The notes below the pieces were generated by a model that saw only the letters and a program-made list of their open reading frames with translations, made no database searches and was not told where the DNA came from. The position numbers and the translations under genes are program-made. 64,000 nucleotides of DNA from Nocardia inohanensis NBRC 100128 (GTDB lineage Bacteria; Actinomycetota; Actinomycetes; Mycobacteriales; Mycobacteriaceae). This document shows, piece by piece, positions 7,848 through 16,462 of the stretch. The DNA lies in the NCBI RefSeq assembly GCF_001612945.1, contig NZ_BDBK01000019.1, forward strand, positions 124,001 through 188,000. The letters are read 5' to 3'. Numbering within the stretch: the stretch's first letter is position 1; each line of letters opens with the position of its first letter.

Positions 7848-8642
7848 TTAAACGTGGTATTCGCCGCAGTTGACGTCGAGGGTCTGCCCGGTGATGGCAT
7901 TGGCCCACGGCGAGGCGAGGAAGATGACCGAGTTGGCGATCTCGTCGGGTTCGGGCAGCCGCTTCAGATCGGATTTCGCGGCGGTGGTCTCGTACACCTG
8001 CTCGGCGGTGATGCCGTACTTCTTGGCGACTTCGCTGAAATACCACTTGAGCTGATCGGTGTGAATATAACCGGGGGCGACGGTATTGACCCGAATCCCC
8101 TTCTCCCCCAGCTCGGTTGCCAGCGTCTGCGACATGGCGAGCAGCGCCGATTTGGCGACCTTGTAACTGCCGTAACGGGGTTCGGAGTGCCGCAGCACCG
8201 CCGAGTTGATCATCACGACCGCGCCCTTGGTTTCGGCGAGCGCATCGGTGAACGCCTGCGTCATGCGCAGATTGCCCAGCACGGTCAGCTCCAGGCTGTC
8301 GGTGATCTGCTGGAAGTCGGTGCGCGCGAACGGTTTCATGGACGGCACCGCGAAGGCATTGTTGATCAATGCGTCGACCCGCCCGAATTCGGCGAGGGTG
8401 CGCTCCACCAGGTTCCGCACGGCGGCATCGTCGGTGATGTCGGTGGGCACGCAGAGCGTGGTGCCACCCATCTCCTCGATCTCGGCGGCCACTTCCTTCA
8501 ACCGCGATTCGGTGCGTGCGGCGAGCACGACCTTGGCTCCGGCAGCGGCGGCCTCGAGGCAGATGGACCGGCCCAGTCCGGGACCGACACCACTGACCAC
8601 GATCACCTTGTCAGCGAGCAGTCCTGTTTGCAGACGGGTCAT
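7848..8642 (-). CDS. SDR family oxidoreductase (Rv3530c-like)
   Basis: 264-residue classical SDR. Cofactor motif GVGPGLGRS (~residues 16-24), NNAF at ~90, catalytic Ser in MINSAV (~146) and YKVAK as the Tyr-x3-Lys pair (~160). The start overlaps the stop of the DUF1214 gene by four bases (ATGA), and the sulfotransferase follows after 9 bases, so all three are one translation-coupled set. From memory, an SDR flanked by a DUF1214 gene and a sulfotransferase also occurs as Rv3531c-Rv3529c in M. tuberculosis. It probably oxidises or reduces a hydroxyl/keto group on the molecule to be sulfated; that is inference. Confidence 0.9.
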   Translation of the reverse strand: MTRLQTGLLADKVIVVSGVGPGLGRSICLEAAAAGAKVVLAARTESRLKEVAAEIEEMGGTTLCVPTDITDDAAVRNLVERTLAEFGRVDALINNAFAVPSMKPFARTDFQQITDSLELTVLGNLRMTQAFTDALAETKGAVVMINSAVLRHSEPRYGSYKVAKSALLAMSQTLATELGEKGIRVNTVAPGYIHTDQLKWYFSEVAKKYGITAEQVYETTAAKSDLKRLPEPDEIANSVIFLASPWANAITGQTLDVNCGEYHV

Positions 8643-9841
8643 CCGAGCATCCTCTCAGCGAAGGCCCGCTGACGGTCGGCGATGCGTGCGCGCCAAGCGG
8701 TTTCGTCAATCTTGTTGGTCTCGTGGAAAGGCAGCCGTTCGGCGACCTTGTCGAAGGGGACGAGTTCGATGGCGGGGCCGTCGGCCTCGGTGATCGGCCG
8801 GCCCACCCGCTGCCAGCGGAATTGGAGAATGCCCAGCTTGCGCCCGGTGGTCTCGATCCAGTTGGTGACACCGGGATTGCGCGCCGATACGACGAGACGG
8901 ATGTTCCCGTCCGGATCTACTTGCGACTGCGCGGAATTCAACGATGTCTGATGGTTCACGTAATCGAGCGAGGTGTACCAGCGATTGCCCAGCTGGAAAC
9001 CCTGATACGGCGCATCGGATTTCGGCACCGTGATGATCAACGCCTGATCGTCGGCCAGCTCGTAGTGCCCCACCGACGAGTACTGCGTGCTCAAACCCCC
9101 CGGCGTCAACCGAGGTTCGGTCAGCGTATTGACCGGCAGATTCAGATAGAACCACTTCGGAAAGTTGAACCAGGTGTGCACGCGGGTCAGCAACATCCGC
9201 CCGGCCGCCCGATACCGCTTACGCAGTTGCGCCGCATCGGCTTCCACCGGTGCGGTGCCGATGGTATCGACCCGCTCGATCCGAATCCGCCCCTTGCGCT
9301 CAGTGGCCCAGTCCCCGTACACCTCGCGCACCGCGAGCATGGACGCGCCCTCGCCGAGCTGGAAGTAGTTCGGCTCCGGATTCTCCTTGGGCGGCCCGAA
9401 TCGCAGTGTGTAACTGCCGTCTTCGGCGATCTCCAGCCGCCGATCGTCGAACGCGTCCTCCCCGCCCGGCACATCGGTGGCGGTGTAATCGCCTTTGAGC
9501 ACCTGGAAGCTGAGATCCACGGTGCTCCCGCGCACCCCCGTGAGCAGGTACTCCGCCCCCGGTTCGATATTCGCGTGGTAGTACAGCGTGTCCGGATTAT
9601 CCAGGCCCATCTTGGTGTAAGGCCCGGTCGAAGTCACGAAGTACGGATGCGAGGTCCCGTGCGCCCGTGACAGTTGCAAGACCGCGGCGATACTGCCCTG
9701 CAAATAGTCGTACCCCTCGGCGAGGTCGTGCTCGTCGCGAATGAAATCGGCTGCCGCGATAAGCTTTTCGGCTTCGGCGACGGCGGCCAGGAACGGCTCG
9801 GTGAGCGGTAACTCGGCCTGTTCGATATGCGGCTGGTTCAT
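8639..9841 (-). CDS. DUF1214 domain protein (Rv3531c-like)
   Basis: 400 aa without signal peptide. The C-terminal part (EHYELADDQALIITVPKSD-like stretch, then FQLGNRWYTSLDYVNHQTSLNSAQ, residues ~260-320) is the DUF1214 signature, with the N-terminal half containing TGPYTKMGLDNPDTLYYHA similar to DUF1254 proteins. Biochemical function is unknown. The start ATG shares one base with the stop of cysNC (TGATG) and the stop overlaps the next gene by four bases, placing it in the centre of the sulfation operon. The strict coupling suggests it works with the SDR and sulfotransferase on one substrate. Confidence 0.85.
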   Translation of the reverse strand: MNQPHIEQAELPLTEPFLAAVAEAEKLIAAADFIRDEHDLAEGYDYLQGSIAAVLQLSRAHGTSHPYFVTSTGPYTKMGLDNPDTLYYHANIEPGAEYLLTGVRGSTVDLSFQVLKGDYTATDVPGGEDAFDDRRLEIAEDGSYTLRFGPPKENPEPNYFQLGEGASMLAVREVYGDWATERKGRIRIERVDTIGTAPVEADAAQLRKRYRAAGRMLLTRVHTWFNFPKWFYLNLPVNTLTEPRLTPGGLSTQYSSVGHYELADDQALIITVPKSDAPYQGFQLGNRWYTSLDYVNHQTSLNSAQSQVDPDGNIRLVVSARNPGVTNWIETTGRKLGILQFRWQRVGRPITEADGPAIELVPFDKVAERLPFHETNKIDETAWRARIADRQRAFAERMLG

Positions 9842-11703
9842 CAGCTATCGGTGATCCCTAATTCGGTGCGGATGAGGCGGGCGATATCGGCCGGGGTGCC
9901 GGCCGACGGAGTGATGGTGAGCTCGGCGAATTCCGGTCGCTCATAGGGCGAGTCGATGCCGGTGAACTCGCGCAGTTCCCCGGCGCGCGCCTTGGCGTAG
10001 AGCCCCTTGGGGTCGCGCAGTTCGCATTCGGCCAGGGGCGTGTCGATGAAGACCTCGCGGAACGGCAGCCGCTTCTCGTCGTGCAGCTTGCGGGCGTCGC
10101 GGCGTTGCGCCCGGAACGGGCTGATCAGCGAGACGATGGCGATCATGCCCGCGTCGGCGAAGAGCGCCGCCACCTCGGCGACCCGGCGGATGTTCTCGCG
10201 CCGGTCGTCATCGGTGAAGCCGAGGTTGCGGTTCAGCCCGTGCCGCAGATTGTCGCCATCGAGGAGGTAGGCGGGCTGCCCGGCGGCGATCAGCTGCCGC
10301 TCCAATTCCACCGCGATGGTGGACTTCCCGGACCCGGACAGCCCGGTCAGCCACACCGTGGCACCCGTGCTCAAGCGCTGTGTGCGCTCGACGGCCGAGC
10401 GATGCCACACCACATTGGAGGCCTTGTGCTCCACCTTCGGCGCACCGGTGGAGCGCCCGGTGATCATGCCCGCCGCGACGGTCTGATTGGTGGCCTCGTC
10501 GACGAGAATGAAGCTGCCGGTCGAGCGATTGTCGCGGTAGGGGTCGAAGAGCAGCGGCTGCCGCGACTTCACGATCACGCGCCCGATGTCGTTGAGCCCC
10601 AGGCGATCCGCGTCGGTCTGCCGGTGCAGGGTGTTGACGTCGAGCCGGTAGTCCAGCTCGGCCACCTCCACCTTCGAGGTCTGCGCGGCGGTGCGGATCA
10701 GATACGAATTGCCGGCCCGCAATTCGGTGTCGTCGGAGAACCAGCACACCATGGCGTCGAGTTCGCGATCCTGATGCGGCTGATTGCCGGGGCGCGCGAG
10801 CATATCCCCACGGCCGATATCGATTTCGTCGTCGAGGGTGAGGGACACGGCCATCCCGGTGAAGGCTTCCTCCACCTTGCCGCCGCCCGGACCCCAGATC
10901 TGGGCGACCTTGCTGGTGCGCCCGGACGGCAGCACCACGACCTCGTCGCCGGGTTTGAAGATGCCGCCCGCGACGGTGCCCGCGTAGCTGCGCTGCGATT
11001 CCCCGTGCGGCCGGATCACGTACTGCACCGGCAGGCGGGTGTCGATGAGGTTGCGGTCCGAGGCCACGTGCACCTCTTCCAGGTGCCGCAGCAGCGGCGG
11101 CCCCGGATACCAGTCGCTCATCTTCGCCGAGGTGTCCACCACATTGTCGCCGAGCAGCGCCGATACCGGCACGAAGCTCAAGTCGCCGACATCCAGTTTG
11201 GTGGCGAAATCGGCGAATTCTGAACGGATTTCCTCGAACCGCTGCTCGGAGTAGTCGACCAGGTCCATCTTGTTCACGCACAGCACCAGGTGCCCGACGC
11301 CCAGCAGCGAGGAGAGGAAGGCGTGGCGGCGGGTCTGTTCGGAGACGCCCTTGCGCGCGTCCACCAGGATCAAGGCCAGGTCGGCGGTGGAGGCTCCGGT
11401 CACCATGTTCCGGGTGTACTGCACATGCCCGGGGGTGTCGGCGATGATGAATTTCCTGCGCGGCGTGGCGAAGTAGCGGTAGGCGACATCGATGGTGATG
11501 CCCTGCTCCCGCTCGGCCCGCAGCCCGTCGGTGACCAGCGACAGATCCGGCTGGCCGGCCCCGCGCGCCACGCTCGCCTTCTCGATGGCATCGAGCTGAT
11601 CGCTGAACAGCGACTTGGAGTCGAACAGCAGGCGCCCGATGAGCGTCGACTTGCCGTCGTCCACGCTGCCCGCGGTGGCGAGCCGTAAAAGGTTGCGGCG
11701 CAT
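9841..11703 (-). CDS. cysNC: bifunctional sulfate adenylyltransferase GTPase subunit / adenylylsulfate kinase
   Basis: 620 aa, fused CysN and CysC. The N-terminal EF-Tu-like GTPase has GSVDDGKST (~residues 12-20), DTPGHVQY and NKMD; after two beta-barrel domains the C-terminal third is APS kinase with its own P-loop GLSGSGKST and the DGDN-LRHGLN substrate loop. CysN drives ATP sulfurylase (with CysD) and CysC phosphorylates APS to PAPS. ATG shares one base with the cysD stop (TGATG); GAGAGG lies upstream. No PAPS reductase gene is nearby and the operon ends in a sulfotransferase, so at least part of the PAPS is probably used for sulfation rather than assimilation. Confidence 0.96.
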   Translation of the reverse strand: MRRNLLRLATAGSVDDGKSTLIGRLLFDSKSLFSDQLDAIEKASVARGAGQPDLSLVTDGLRAEREQGITIDVAYRYFATPRRKFIIADTPGHVQYTRNMVTGASTADLALILVDARKGVSEQTRRHAFLSSLLGVGHLVLCVNKMDLVDYSEQRFEEIRSEFADFATKLDVGDLSFVPVSALLGDNVVDTSAKMSDWYPGPPLLRHLEEVHVASDRNLIDTRLPVQYVIRPHGESQRSYAGTVAGGIFKPGDEVVVLPSGRTSKVAQIWGPGGGKVEEAFTGMAVSLTLDDEIDIGRGDMLARPGNQPHQDRELDAMVCWFSDDTELRAGNSYLIRTAAQTSKVEVAELDYRLDVNTLHRQTDADRLGLNDIGRVIVKSRQPLLFDPYRDNRSTGSFILVDEATNQTVAAGMITGRSTGAPKVEHKASNVVWHRSAVERTQRLSTGATVWLTGLSGSGKSTIAVELERQLIAAGQPAYLLDGDNLRHGLNRNLGFTDDDRRENIRRVAEVAALFADAGMIAIVSLISPFRAQRRDARKLHDEKRLPFREVFIDTPLAECELRDPKGLYAKARAGELREFTGIDSPYERPEFAELTITPSAGTPADIARLIRTELGITDS

Positions 11704-12617
11704 CAGAAGTAGCCCTCTCGCTTGCGATCCTCCATGCCGGAGTCCGAGATGCGGTCGTCGGCGCGCGTCGCGCCGCGTTCGGTGAGCCGGGTGACGGCGG
11801 TTTCGGCGATCACTTCGGCGGGGGTGGCGGCGGTGGATTCCACGCAGCCGGTGCAGGTGGCGTCGCCGACGGTGCGGAAGCGCACGGTGGTCTCGAACGG
11901 CTTCTCGTCCGCGCCGACGGTGAGGAACCGGTTGTCCGCCAACAGCATTCCGTCGCGTTCCAGCACGGTCCGCCGGTGCGCGTAGTACAGCGACGGCAGC
12001 TCCACGCCCGCCTGGTCGATGTACTCCCAGATATCCAGCTCGGTCCAGTTCGACAGCGGGAACACCCGGATGTGCTCGCCCTTGGCGTGCCGCCCGTTGT
12101 ACAGGTTCCACACCTCGGGCCGCTGCGCCCGCGGCTCCCAGCTCCCGTACTCGTCCCGGAAACTGAACACCCGCTCCTTGGCGCGCGCCTTCTCCTCGTC
12201 GCGGCGCGCCCCGCCGAACACCGCATCGAACCGATGCTCCCTGATCGACCGCAGCAAAGTGGTGGTCTGCAAGCGATTGCGCGTCTCGCCCGGCTTCTCC
12301 ACCGCCCGCCCCGCGTCGATATCCTCCTGCACGCTCCCCACCAGCAACTGCGCGCCGAGCTGGGCAGCGGTCCGATCCCGGAAGTCGATCACTTCGTCGA
12401 AGTTGTGCCCGGTATCGATGTGCAGCAGGGGAAACGGCAGCGGTGCCGGCCAGAACGCCCGCCGCGCCAGCTCCAGCATCACCGCCGAATCCTTGCCGCC
12501 GGAGAACAGCAGCACCGGCCGTTCGAAGGTGGCCGCCACCTCCCTGATGATGTGCACCGACTCCGCCTCCAGGGCGGACAGGTGCGACAACTCGTATCCC
12601 GCACGCATCAACGTCAC
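11703..12617 (-). CDS. cysD: sulfate adenylyltransferase subunit 2
   Basis: 304 aa, the typical CysD length. It forms APS from sulfate and ATP together with CysN. PP-loop ATP-pyrophosphatase motif FSGGKDSAVMLELA at residues ~40-53, HIDTGHNFDEV (~70), GARRDEEKARAKER (~140) and the C-terminal TGCVES and DRKREGYF are all canonical. Start is taken as GTG 12617; ATG 12608, three codons inside, is equally possible. First gene of the five-gene operon; its upstream region has two palindromes shared with the divergent IclR gene. Confidence 0.96.
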   Translation of the reverse strand: MTLMRAGYELSHLSALEAESVHIIREVAATFERPVLLFSGGKDSAVMLELARRAFWPAPLPFPLLHIDTGHNFDEVIDFRDRTAAQLGAQLLVGSVQEDIDAGRAVEKPGETRNRLQTTTLLRSIREHRFDAVFGGARRDEEKARAKERVFSFRDEYGSWEPRAQRPEVWNLYNGRHAKGEHIRVFPLSNWTELDIWEYIDQAGVELPSLYYAHRRTVLERDGMLLADNRFLTVGADEKPFETTVRFRTVGDATCTGCVESTAATPAEVIAETAVTRLTERGATRADDRISDSGMEDRKREGYF

Positions 12618-12650
12618 TCACTCGCCGCGCCGACCCGCCCAACTTGCGTT

Positions 12651-12678
12651 GTCGAATATTCGACGCTATCGTTCGATA
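12651..12678. promoter_or_regulatory. two palindromes in the cysD/iclR divergent region
   Basis: GTCGAATATTCGAC (12651-12664) is a perfect 14-base palindrome; two bases later TATCGTTCGATA (12667-12678) has perfect 5-base arms. A third weaker dyad CCGAC-GATAG-GTCGG lies at 12687-12701. Sited 34 to 61 bases upstream of cysD and about 200 bases before the iclR start, they are plausible operators for the sulfation operon. Confidence 0.65.
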
Positions 12679-12870
12679 ATGTGACACCGACGATAGGTCG
12701 GGCGACCAGTGGCGGTCAATACCCCGCCCCACATTCCGCGGTCATGCCTGCTCACGCCCCCGCCGCACCGGCATCCGGGGCCGCTCCGACGCCTCGGCCT
12801 GGCCGCCGGACCCAGCCCCACGGATAATTGCGTCGCCTCGCCCCCGACGAACAGGGATGGACCCACCCGA

Positions 12871-13752
12871 ATGACCACCGCCGCACCGACATCCGAGGCC
12901 GCCGCCGACGCCGCGACCTCGCCGCCGACCCGCCGCGTGGTCCAGGCCATCGAATTGCTGTCGCGCCATCCGGCCGAACGCCTGTCGCTGGCGCGCATCG
13001 TCCGGGCCACCGGCATGTCGCGCGCCACGGCGCACGCCGTCCTCACCCAGCTCACCGCCGACGGCTGGACCACCCGCGACGACGCCGGCAATTACGCCCT
13101 CGGACTGTCGCTGCTAGCCGTCGCGCGGCGTGCCGAATCCGCGTTCCCCCTGCGCCGCCTGGCCGCCGCCCCCTTGCGAGAGCTGCACGAAAGCTTGGCG
13201 GTCCCGGTCTTCCTCGCCGAACGCGAGCAGGACACCATCGTCATCACCGAAGTCCTCGGCACTCCCTCGGTCCCTTGGATCCGCACCGGCCGCCGCATGC
13301 CCCTCGCGCCCCCGGTCACCCGCGAATTCATCGCCTGGGCACCGGAATCCGAGCGCCGGGCCTGGCTGGACGCCGCCGACCCCGCGCACCGCCCCCGCCT
13401 CGAAGCGGTCCTCGAAGCCACCCGCACCCGCGGCTATACCGTCGAACGCCTCGCCGACGACTCCGGTCCCATGCTCGAAGCCCTTGCTTCCCTGCGCAAT
13501 TCACCGGTCACCGACCCCCTGCGCCATCGGCTCAGCGCCCTCATCACCGACCTCATCACCATCGACTACCTCCCCGACGAGCTGACCGACCACAATGCGG
13601 TCGTCTCGGTCTCCGCCCCGATCTTCTCCCCCGAGGGCGCGGTGACCGCCTCGATAGTCGCCTGCCCCGACTCGCAGCTGACCGCCGCCGCTCTGGAATC
13701 CCTAGCCGCCGCCACCATGGCCGCCGCCCGCGCCGTCACCCGCTCGCGCTGA
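12871..13752 (+). CDS. IclR family transcriptional regulator
   Basis: 293 aa. N-terminal winged helix (~residues 20-85: VVQAIELLSRHPAERLSLARIV, then ATGMSRATAHAVLTQL) and C-terminal IclR effector domain. The ATG at 12871 begins MTTAAPTSE just before the HTH; longer in-frame readings start upstream but lack a ribosome site and family similarity. Divergent from cysD across a 253-base region with palindromes, so it is the obvious candidate regulator of the sulfur/sulfation operon. IclR proteins bind small organic effectors; the ligand here is unknown. Confidence 0.88.
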   Translation: MTTAAPTSEAAADAATSPPTRRVVQAIELLSRHPAERLSLARIVRATGMSRATAHAVLTQLTADGWTTRDDAGNYALGLSLLAVARRAESAFPLRRLAAAPLRELHESLAVPVFLAEREQDTIVITEVLGTPSVPWIRTGRRMPLAPPVTREFIAWAPESERRAWLDAADPAHRPRLEAVLEATRTRGYTVERLADDSGPMLEALASLRNSPVTDPLRHRLSALITDLITIDYLPDELTDHNAVVSVSAPIFSPEGAVTASIVACPDSQLTAAALESLAAATMAAARAVTRSR

Positions 13753-13798
13753 CCGAAACCGGGAAATGGTTGCGGCATCGGCCGAGTAGCGGCCGCAT

Positions 13799-14989
13799 TC
13801 AGTTCCCGGTGATCGCCTGTCCAACCGGCTTCGGGCTGCCCACGATGGCGCGGACTGCTTCCCGCACGAGGTCACCGGCTCGATCGAGCGCGACCGCCGC
13901 CCGCAAGTGGTCCTGAGCCGGGACTCCGAGAGCGTGGGCAGCGAGCGCTCGAATCGCATGGACATCAGCCAGTTCGACAGCGGTCAGCTCCCGCTGACCG
14001 ACTGCGGCGGATCGGGGCTCGGCCGGAATGGCTTCGGGGCGTTGGAATTCGGCGGAAGGGGGAGCTGTGGGCGGCGATGCGCCGGGTCGAGCTTCATCGT
14101 GTACGGCAAGCGCGCGGCCCACCGCGAAGGCTTCGTCGTGCTTGCCGTCATCCATCGCGCCGGCGAGCACCGAATCCCCCGTGAGCGCTTCGCCGCACAG
14201 CGCCTCGGCCGCCTCGGGGCGGTCTGCGCGCAATTCGGCCAATGCCAGCACCCGCATCAATCGTGGTGTGCGCGCGGTGTTGTCGCTCAGCCATGCCAGG
14301 CGCTTCGCGGTGAGTTCCCGGTCGGCCGCATCGCGGGCGGGCGCGGTGAGGGAGCGCCAGCAGACCGCCAGGACCGTGGCGGCCAGGGCGGCGCGATCGG
14401 CCGGGCCGGCGGCGGCGGGCAGGGCCAGGGCCGGGATGCCGAAGTGATGGTTCAGCGTCGGAGGTTGGGGTTTCGGAGCCAGACCGAGCAGGTGCGCACC
14501 GTCGGACCAGAATCCACTCCTGCGATCACGCGCCGGAGTAAGACCGACCGCGAGCAAGGCGGCCGGGGGCACGCAGAGCGCGAAGCGGATCAGGCCGGGG
14601 AGGGGAACCGCGAGCGCGAGCGCCACTTGGATCAGGTTCACCGCCGGTCCCGCCGCGAAAATCAGCCGGGGCCGCGCGACCGCGTGCAGCGCGGGGATCT
14701 TCGTCCACCCGCCCGTGCGCCAGCCGAGAAAGACCCGCGCGCCGCCGATTCGGAAGCCGGCGCTGACACCGGGCCGGTCCGGATCTCCGCCCACGTAGAT
14801 CGCCTCGACACGAGCGCCGAGGGCCCGGGCGGCCGCGAAGTGGCCCAGTTCGTGCAGCGCGATGGAGATCATCAGATACGACCAGAGGATCCACGGCGCG
14901 ACCGCCAGCCGCGCATCGGTCTGCCACAACACCACGCTGAATCCGGCCATGACGGCCGCGGTCGCCGCGACGGCACCGTTCACCCGCAT
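13799..14989 (-). CDS. M50 (site-2 protease-like) membrane metallopeptidase
   Basis: 396 aa. Zinc motif HELGH at about residue 47 inside a hydrophobic segment, and a second SDGAHLL at ~165 that would supply the third zinc ligand (the DG motif of M50 peptidases). About four hydrophobic segments lie in the first 180 residues; the C-terminal half is soluble, Ala/Glu-rich and helical with TPR-like periodicity, and its partner is unknown. I chose ATG 14989 because GGAGG is 6 bases upstream; TTG 14995 is possible. It is alone between convergent iclR and the divergent NUDIX gene. Intramembrane cleavage of a regulator is plausible but not demonstrated. Confidence 0.8.
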   Translation of the reverse strand: MRVNGAVAATAAVMAGFSVVLWQTDARLAVAPWILWSYLMISIALHELGHFAAARALGARVEAIYVGGDPDRPGVSAGFRIGGARVFLGWRTGGWTKIPALHAVARPRLIFAAGPAVNLIQVALALAVPLPGLIRFALCVPPAALLAVGLTPARDRRSGFWSDGAHLLGLAPKPQPPTLNHHFGIPALALPAAAGPADRAALAATVLAVCWRSLTAPARDAADRELTAKRLAWLSDNTARTPRLMRVLALAELRADRPEAAEALCGEALTGDSVLAGAMDDGKHDEAFAVGRALAVHDEARPGASPPTAPPSAEFQRPEAIPAEPRSAAVGQRELTAVELADVHAIRALAAHALGVPAQDHLRAAVALDRAGDLVREAVRAIVGSPKPVGQAITGN

Positions 14990-15097
14990 CAGCAACCTCC
15001 GTTCGGTACCGACCGAATCGTATGCACCGCTGGTCAGACCCGCACGCCGAACGGTTCGATCTTCGAACCCGGGCCGGTCATGGGGCAGGATCGGGGC

Positions 15098-15631
15098 ATG
15101 GATGCCATTTCCTCGCGCGAGGTGTACTCGAACAAGTGGATTACGGTGCGGGAGGACTACATCCCGGGATGGGATGGGCAGCCGGCGCTGTATTCGGTGG
15201 TGGAGAAGTCCGATTTCGCGATCGTGGTGCCGTTCGACGGCGAACGGTTCCAGCTCGTCGAGCAGTACCGGTATCCGATCGACCGGCGTAGCTGGGAGTT
15301 TCCCGCCGGGACCGTGGCCGATGAGGTTTTCGACGCGGAGGCGGTGGCGCGGCAGGAGCTGCGGGAGGAGACGGGGCTGCGGGCGGGGCGGATGACCTTA
15401 CTGGGGAAGCTGGCGGTCGCGCCTTCGGTGTGCAGCCATTGGGGGCACGTGTTCCTGGCGACCGCCCTGTCCGAGGGCCCGCACGAACGGGAATCCTCGG
15501 AGCAGGACATGGTTTCGCGCTGGTTCACCCGCGCGGAGCTGGAGCGCATGATCCGGTCGGGCGAGATCGTCGACGCCGATACCGTCGCCGCCTACGGCAT
15601 GCTGCTACTGCACGAACGCGGCGCGGAGTGA
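15098..15631 (+). CDS. NUDIX hydrolase, ADP-ribose pyrophosphatase-like
   Basis: 177 aa. The Nudix region covers roughly residues 68-92: AGTVADE..., AEAVARQELREETGL, which keeps the ...EL-x-EE-x-G core (Gln replaces the first Arg of the consensus). The upstream strands (EQYRYPIDRRSWEFPAG) are typical of ADP-ribose pyrophosphatases, which cleave ADP-ribose to AMP and ribose 5-phosphate. ATG 15098 is chosen, with AGGA about 7 bases upstream; ATG 15080 in frame would add six residues. Divergent from the M50 gene and convergent with the SDR, from which its stop is one base away. Confidence 0.88.
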   Translation: MDAISSREVYSNKWITVREDYIPGWDGQPALYSVVEKSDFAIVVPFDGERFQLVEQYRYPIDRRSWEFPAGTVADEVFDAEAVARQELREETGLRAGRMTLLGKLAVAPSVCSHWGHVFLATALSEGPHERESSEQDMVSRWFTRAELERMIRSGEIVDADTVAAYGMLLLHERGAE

Positions 15632-15632
15632 A

Positions 15633-16376
15633 TCACCAAGCGAGACGGCCGTATTCGTCCGCGCCCCACAGGTAGCCCCAGAGTTCCCCCGACGGGCCGT
15701 CGGCGGGCAGGGTCGCCAAGTGAACCGACGGGTGCGCGCCCTGTTCGGCGGTGCGGAAGCCGGTGTTGTGGTTGAGGTCGGTGGCGCAGTAGCCGGGGTT
15801 GGCGGCATTGACCTTGATCGGGGTGTCCCACAGTTCTTTCGCGTACATGACGGTGACCATGTTCAGCGCGGTCTTCGAGGAGGGGTACGGGATGGCGGCC
15901 ATCGGCCACATGGGACCGGCCTGATCCGACATGCCCGCCAGCGAACCGACCTCGCTGGAGACGTTCACGATCCGGGCGGCCTCGGCCCGGCGCAGCAGCG
16001 GCAGCATGGCGTTGGTGACGGCGACCACGCCGAACACATTGGTCTCGTACACCGCCCGCAGATTGGCCAGGCCGGTGGAGGACGGTTTGCCGTCCCCGTC
16101 GAGACCGCCGGTGATCCCGGCATTGTTGATCAGAATGTCCAGGCTGCCGAACTCACCGCCGATCCATGCGGCGGCCCGCTCGATGGATTCCCCGTCGGTG
16201 ACATCCAGCTGCACGAAACGCGCCTGCGCGCCTTCGGCTTTCAACTTCTCGACGGCAGCCTCCCCCAACCCGCGGTCGCGGGCCGCGGCGAGCACGGTCA
16301 TGCCGCGGGCGGCGAGCTGGCGGGCGGTTTCGTATCCGATGCCCTTATTGGCTCCGGTGATCAGTGCGATGGTCAT
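15633..16376 (-). CDS. SDR family oxidoreductase
   Basis: 247-residue classical SDR related to carbonyl reductases: ITGANKGIGYETA (residues ~6-18), NNAG (~85), VNVSSEVG with catalytic Ser (~130), and YPSSK as Tyr-x3-Lys (~165). ATG 16376 has GAGGGTGG upstream; longer in-frame starts are rejected. The divergent gene, 86 bases away, is an XRE/MmyB-type regulator; this SDR-regulator pairing is very common in actinomycetes and suggests direct control of the SDR by its neighbour. Confidence 0.92.
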   Translation of the reverse strand: MTIALITGANKGIGYETARQLAARGMTVLAAARDRGLGEAAVEKLKAEGAQARFVQLDVTDGESIERAAAWIGGEFGSLDILINNAGITGGLDGDGKPSSTGLANLRAVYETNVFGVVAVTNAMLPLLRRAEAARIVNVSSEVGSLAGMSDQAGPMWPMAAIPYPSSKTALNMVTVMYAKELWDTPIKVNAANPGYCATDLNHNTGFRTAEQGAHPSVHLATLPADGPSGELWGYLWGADEYGRLAW

Positions 16377-16462
16377 GAAATCCACCCTCGCACCCGGTGA
16401 ATTCGCGGGGGAGGAACAACTTGTACCACCCACGAATCGCCGACAAGGCCGACACTGGAGGT

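Noticed and set aside
12709..12870. A 54-residue N-terminal extension of the IclR regulator
   Set aside because: The extension is Pro/Arg-rich, has no ribosome site and would cover the divergent promoter region; the ATG at 12871 sits just before the HTH.
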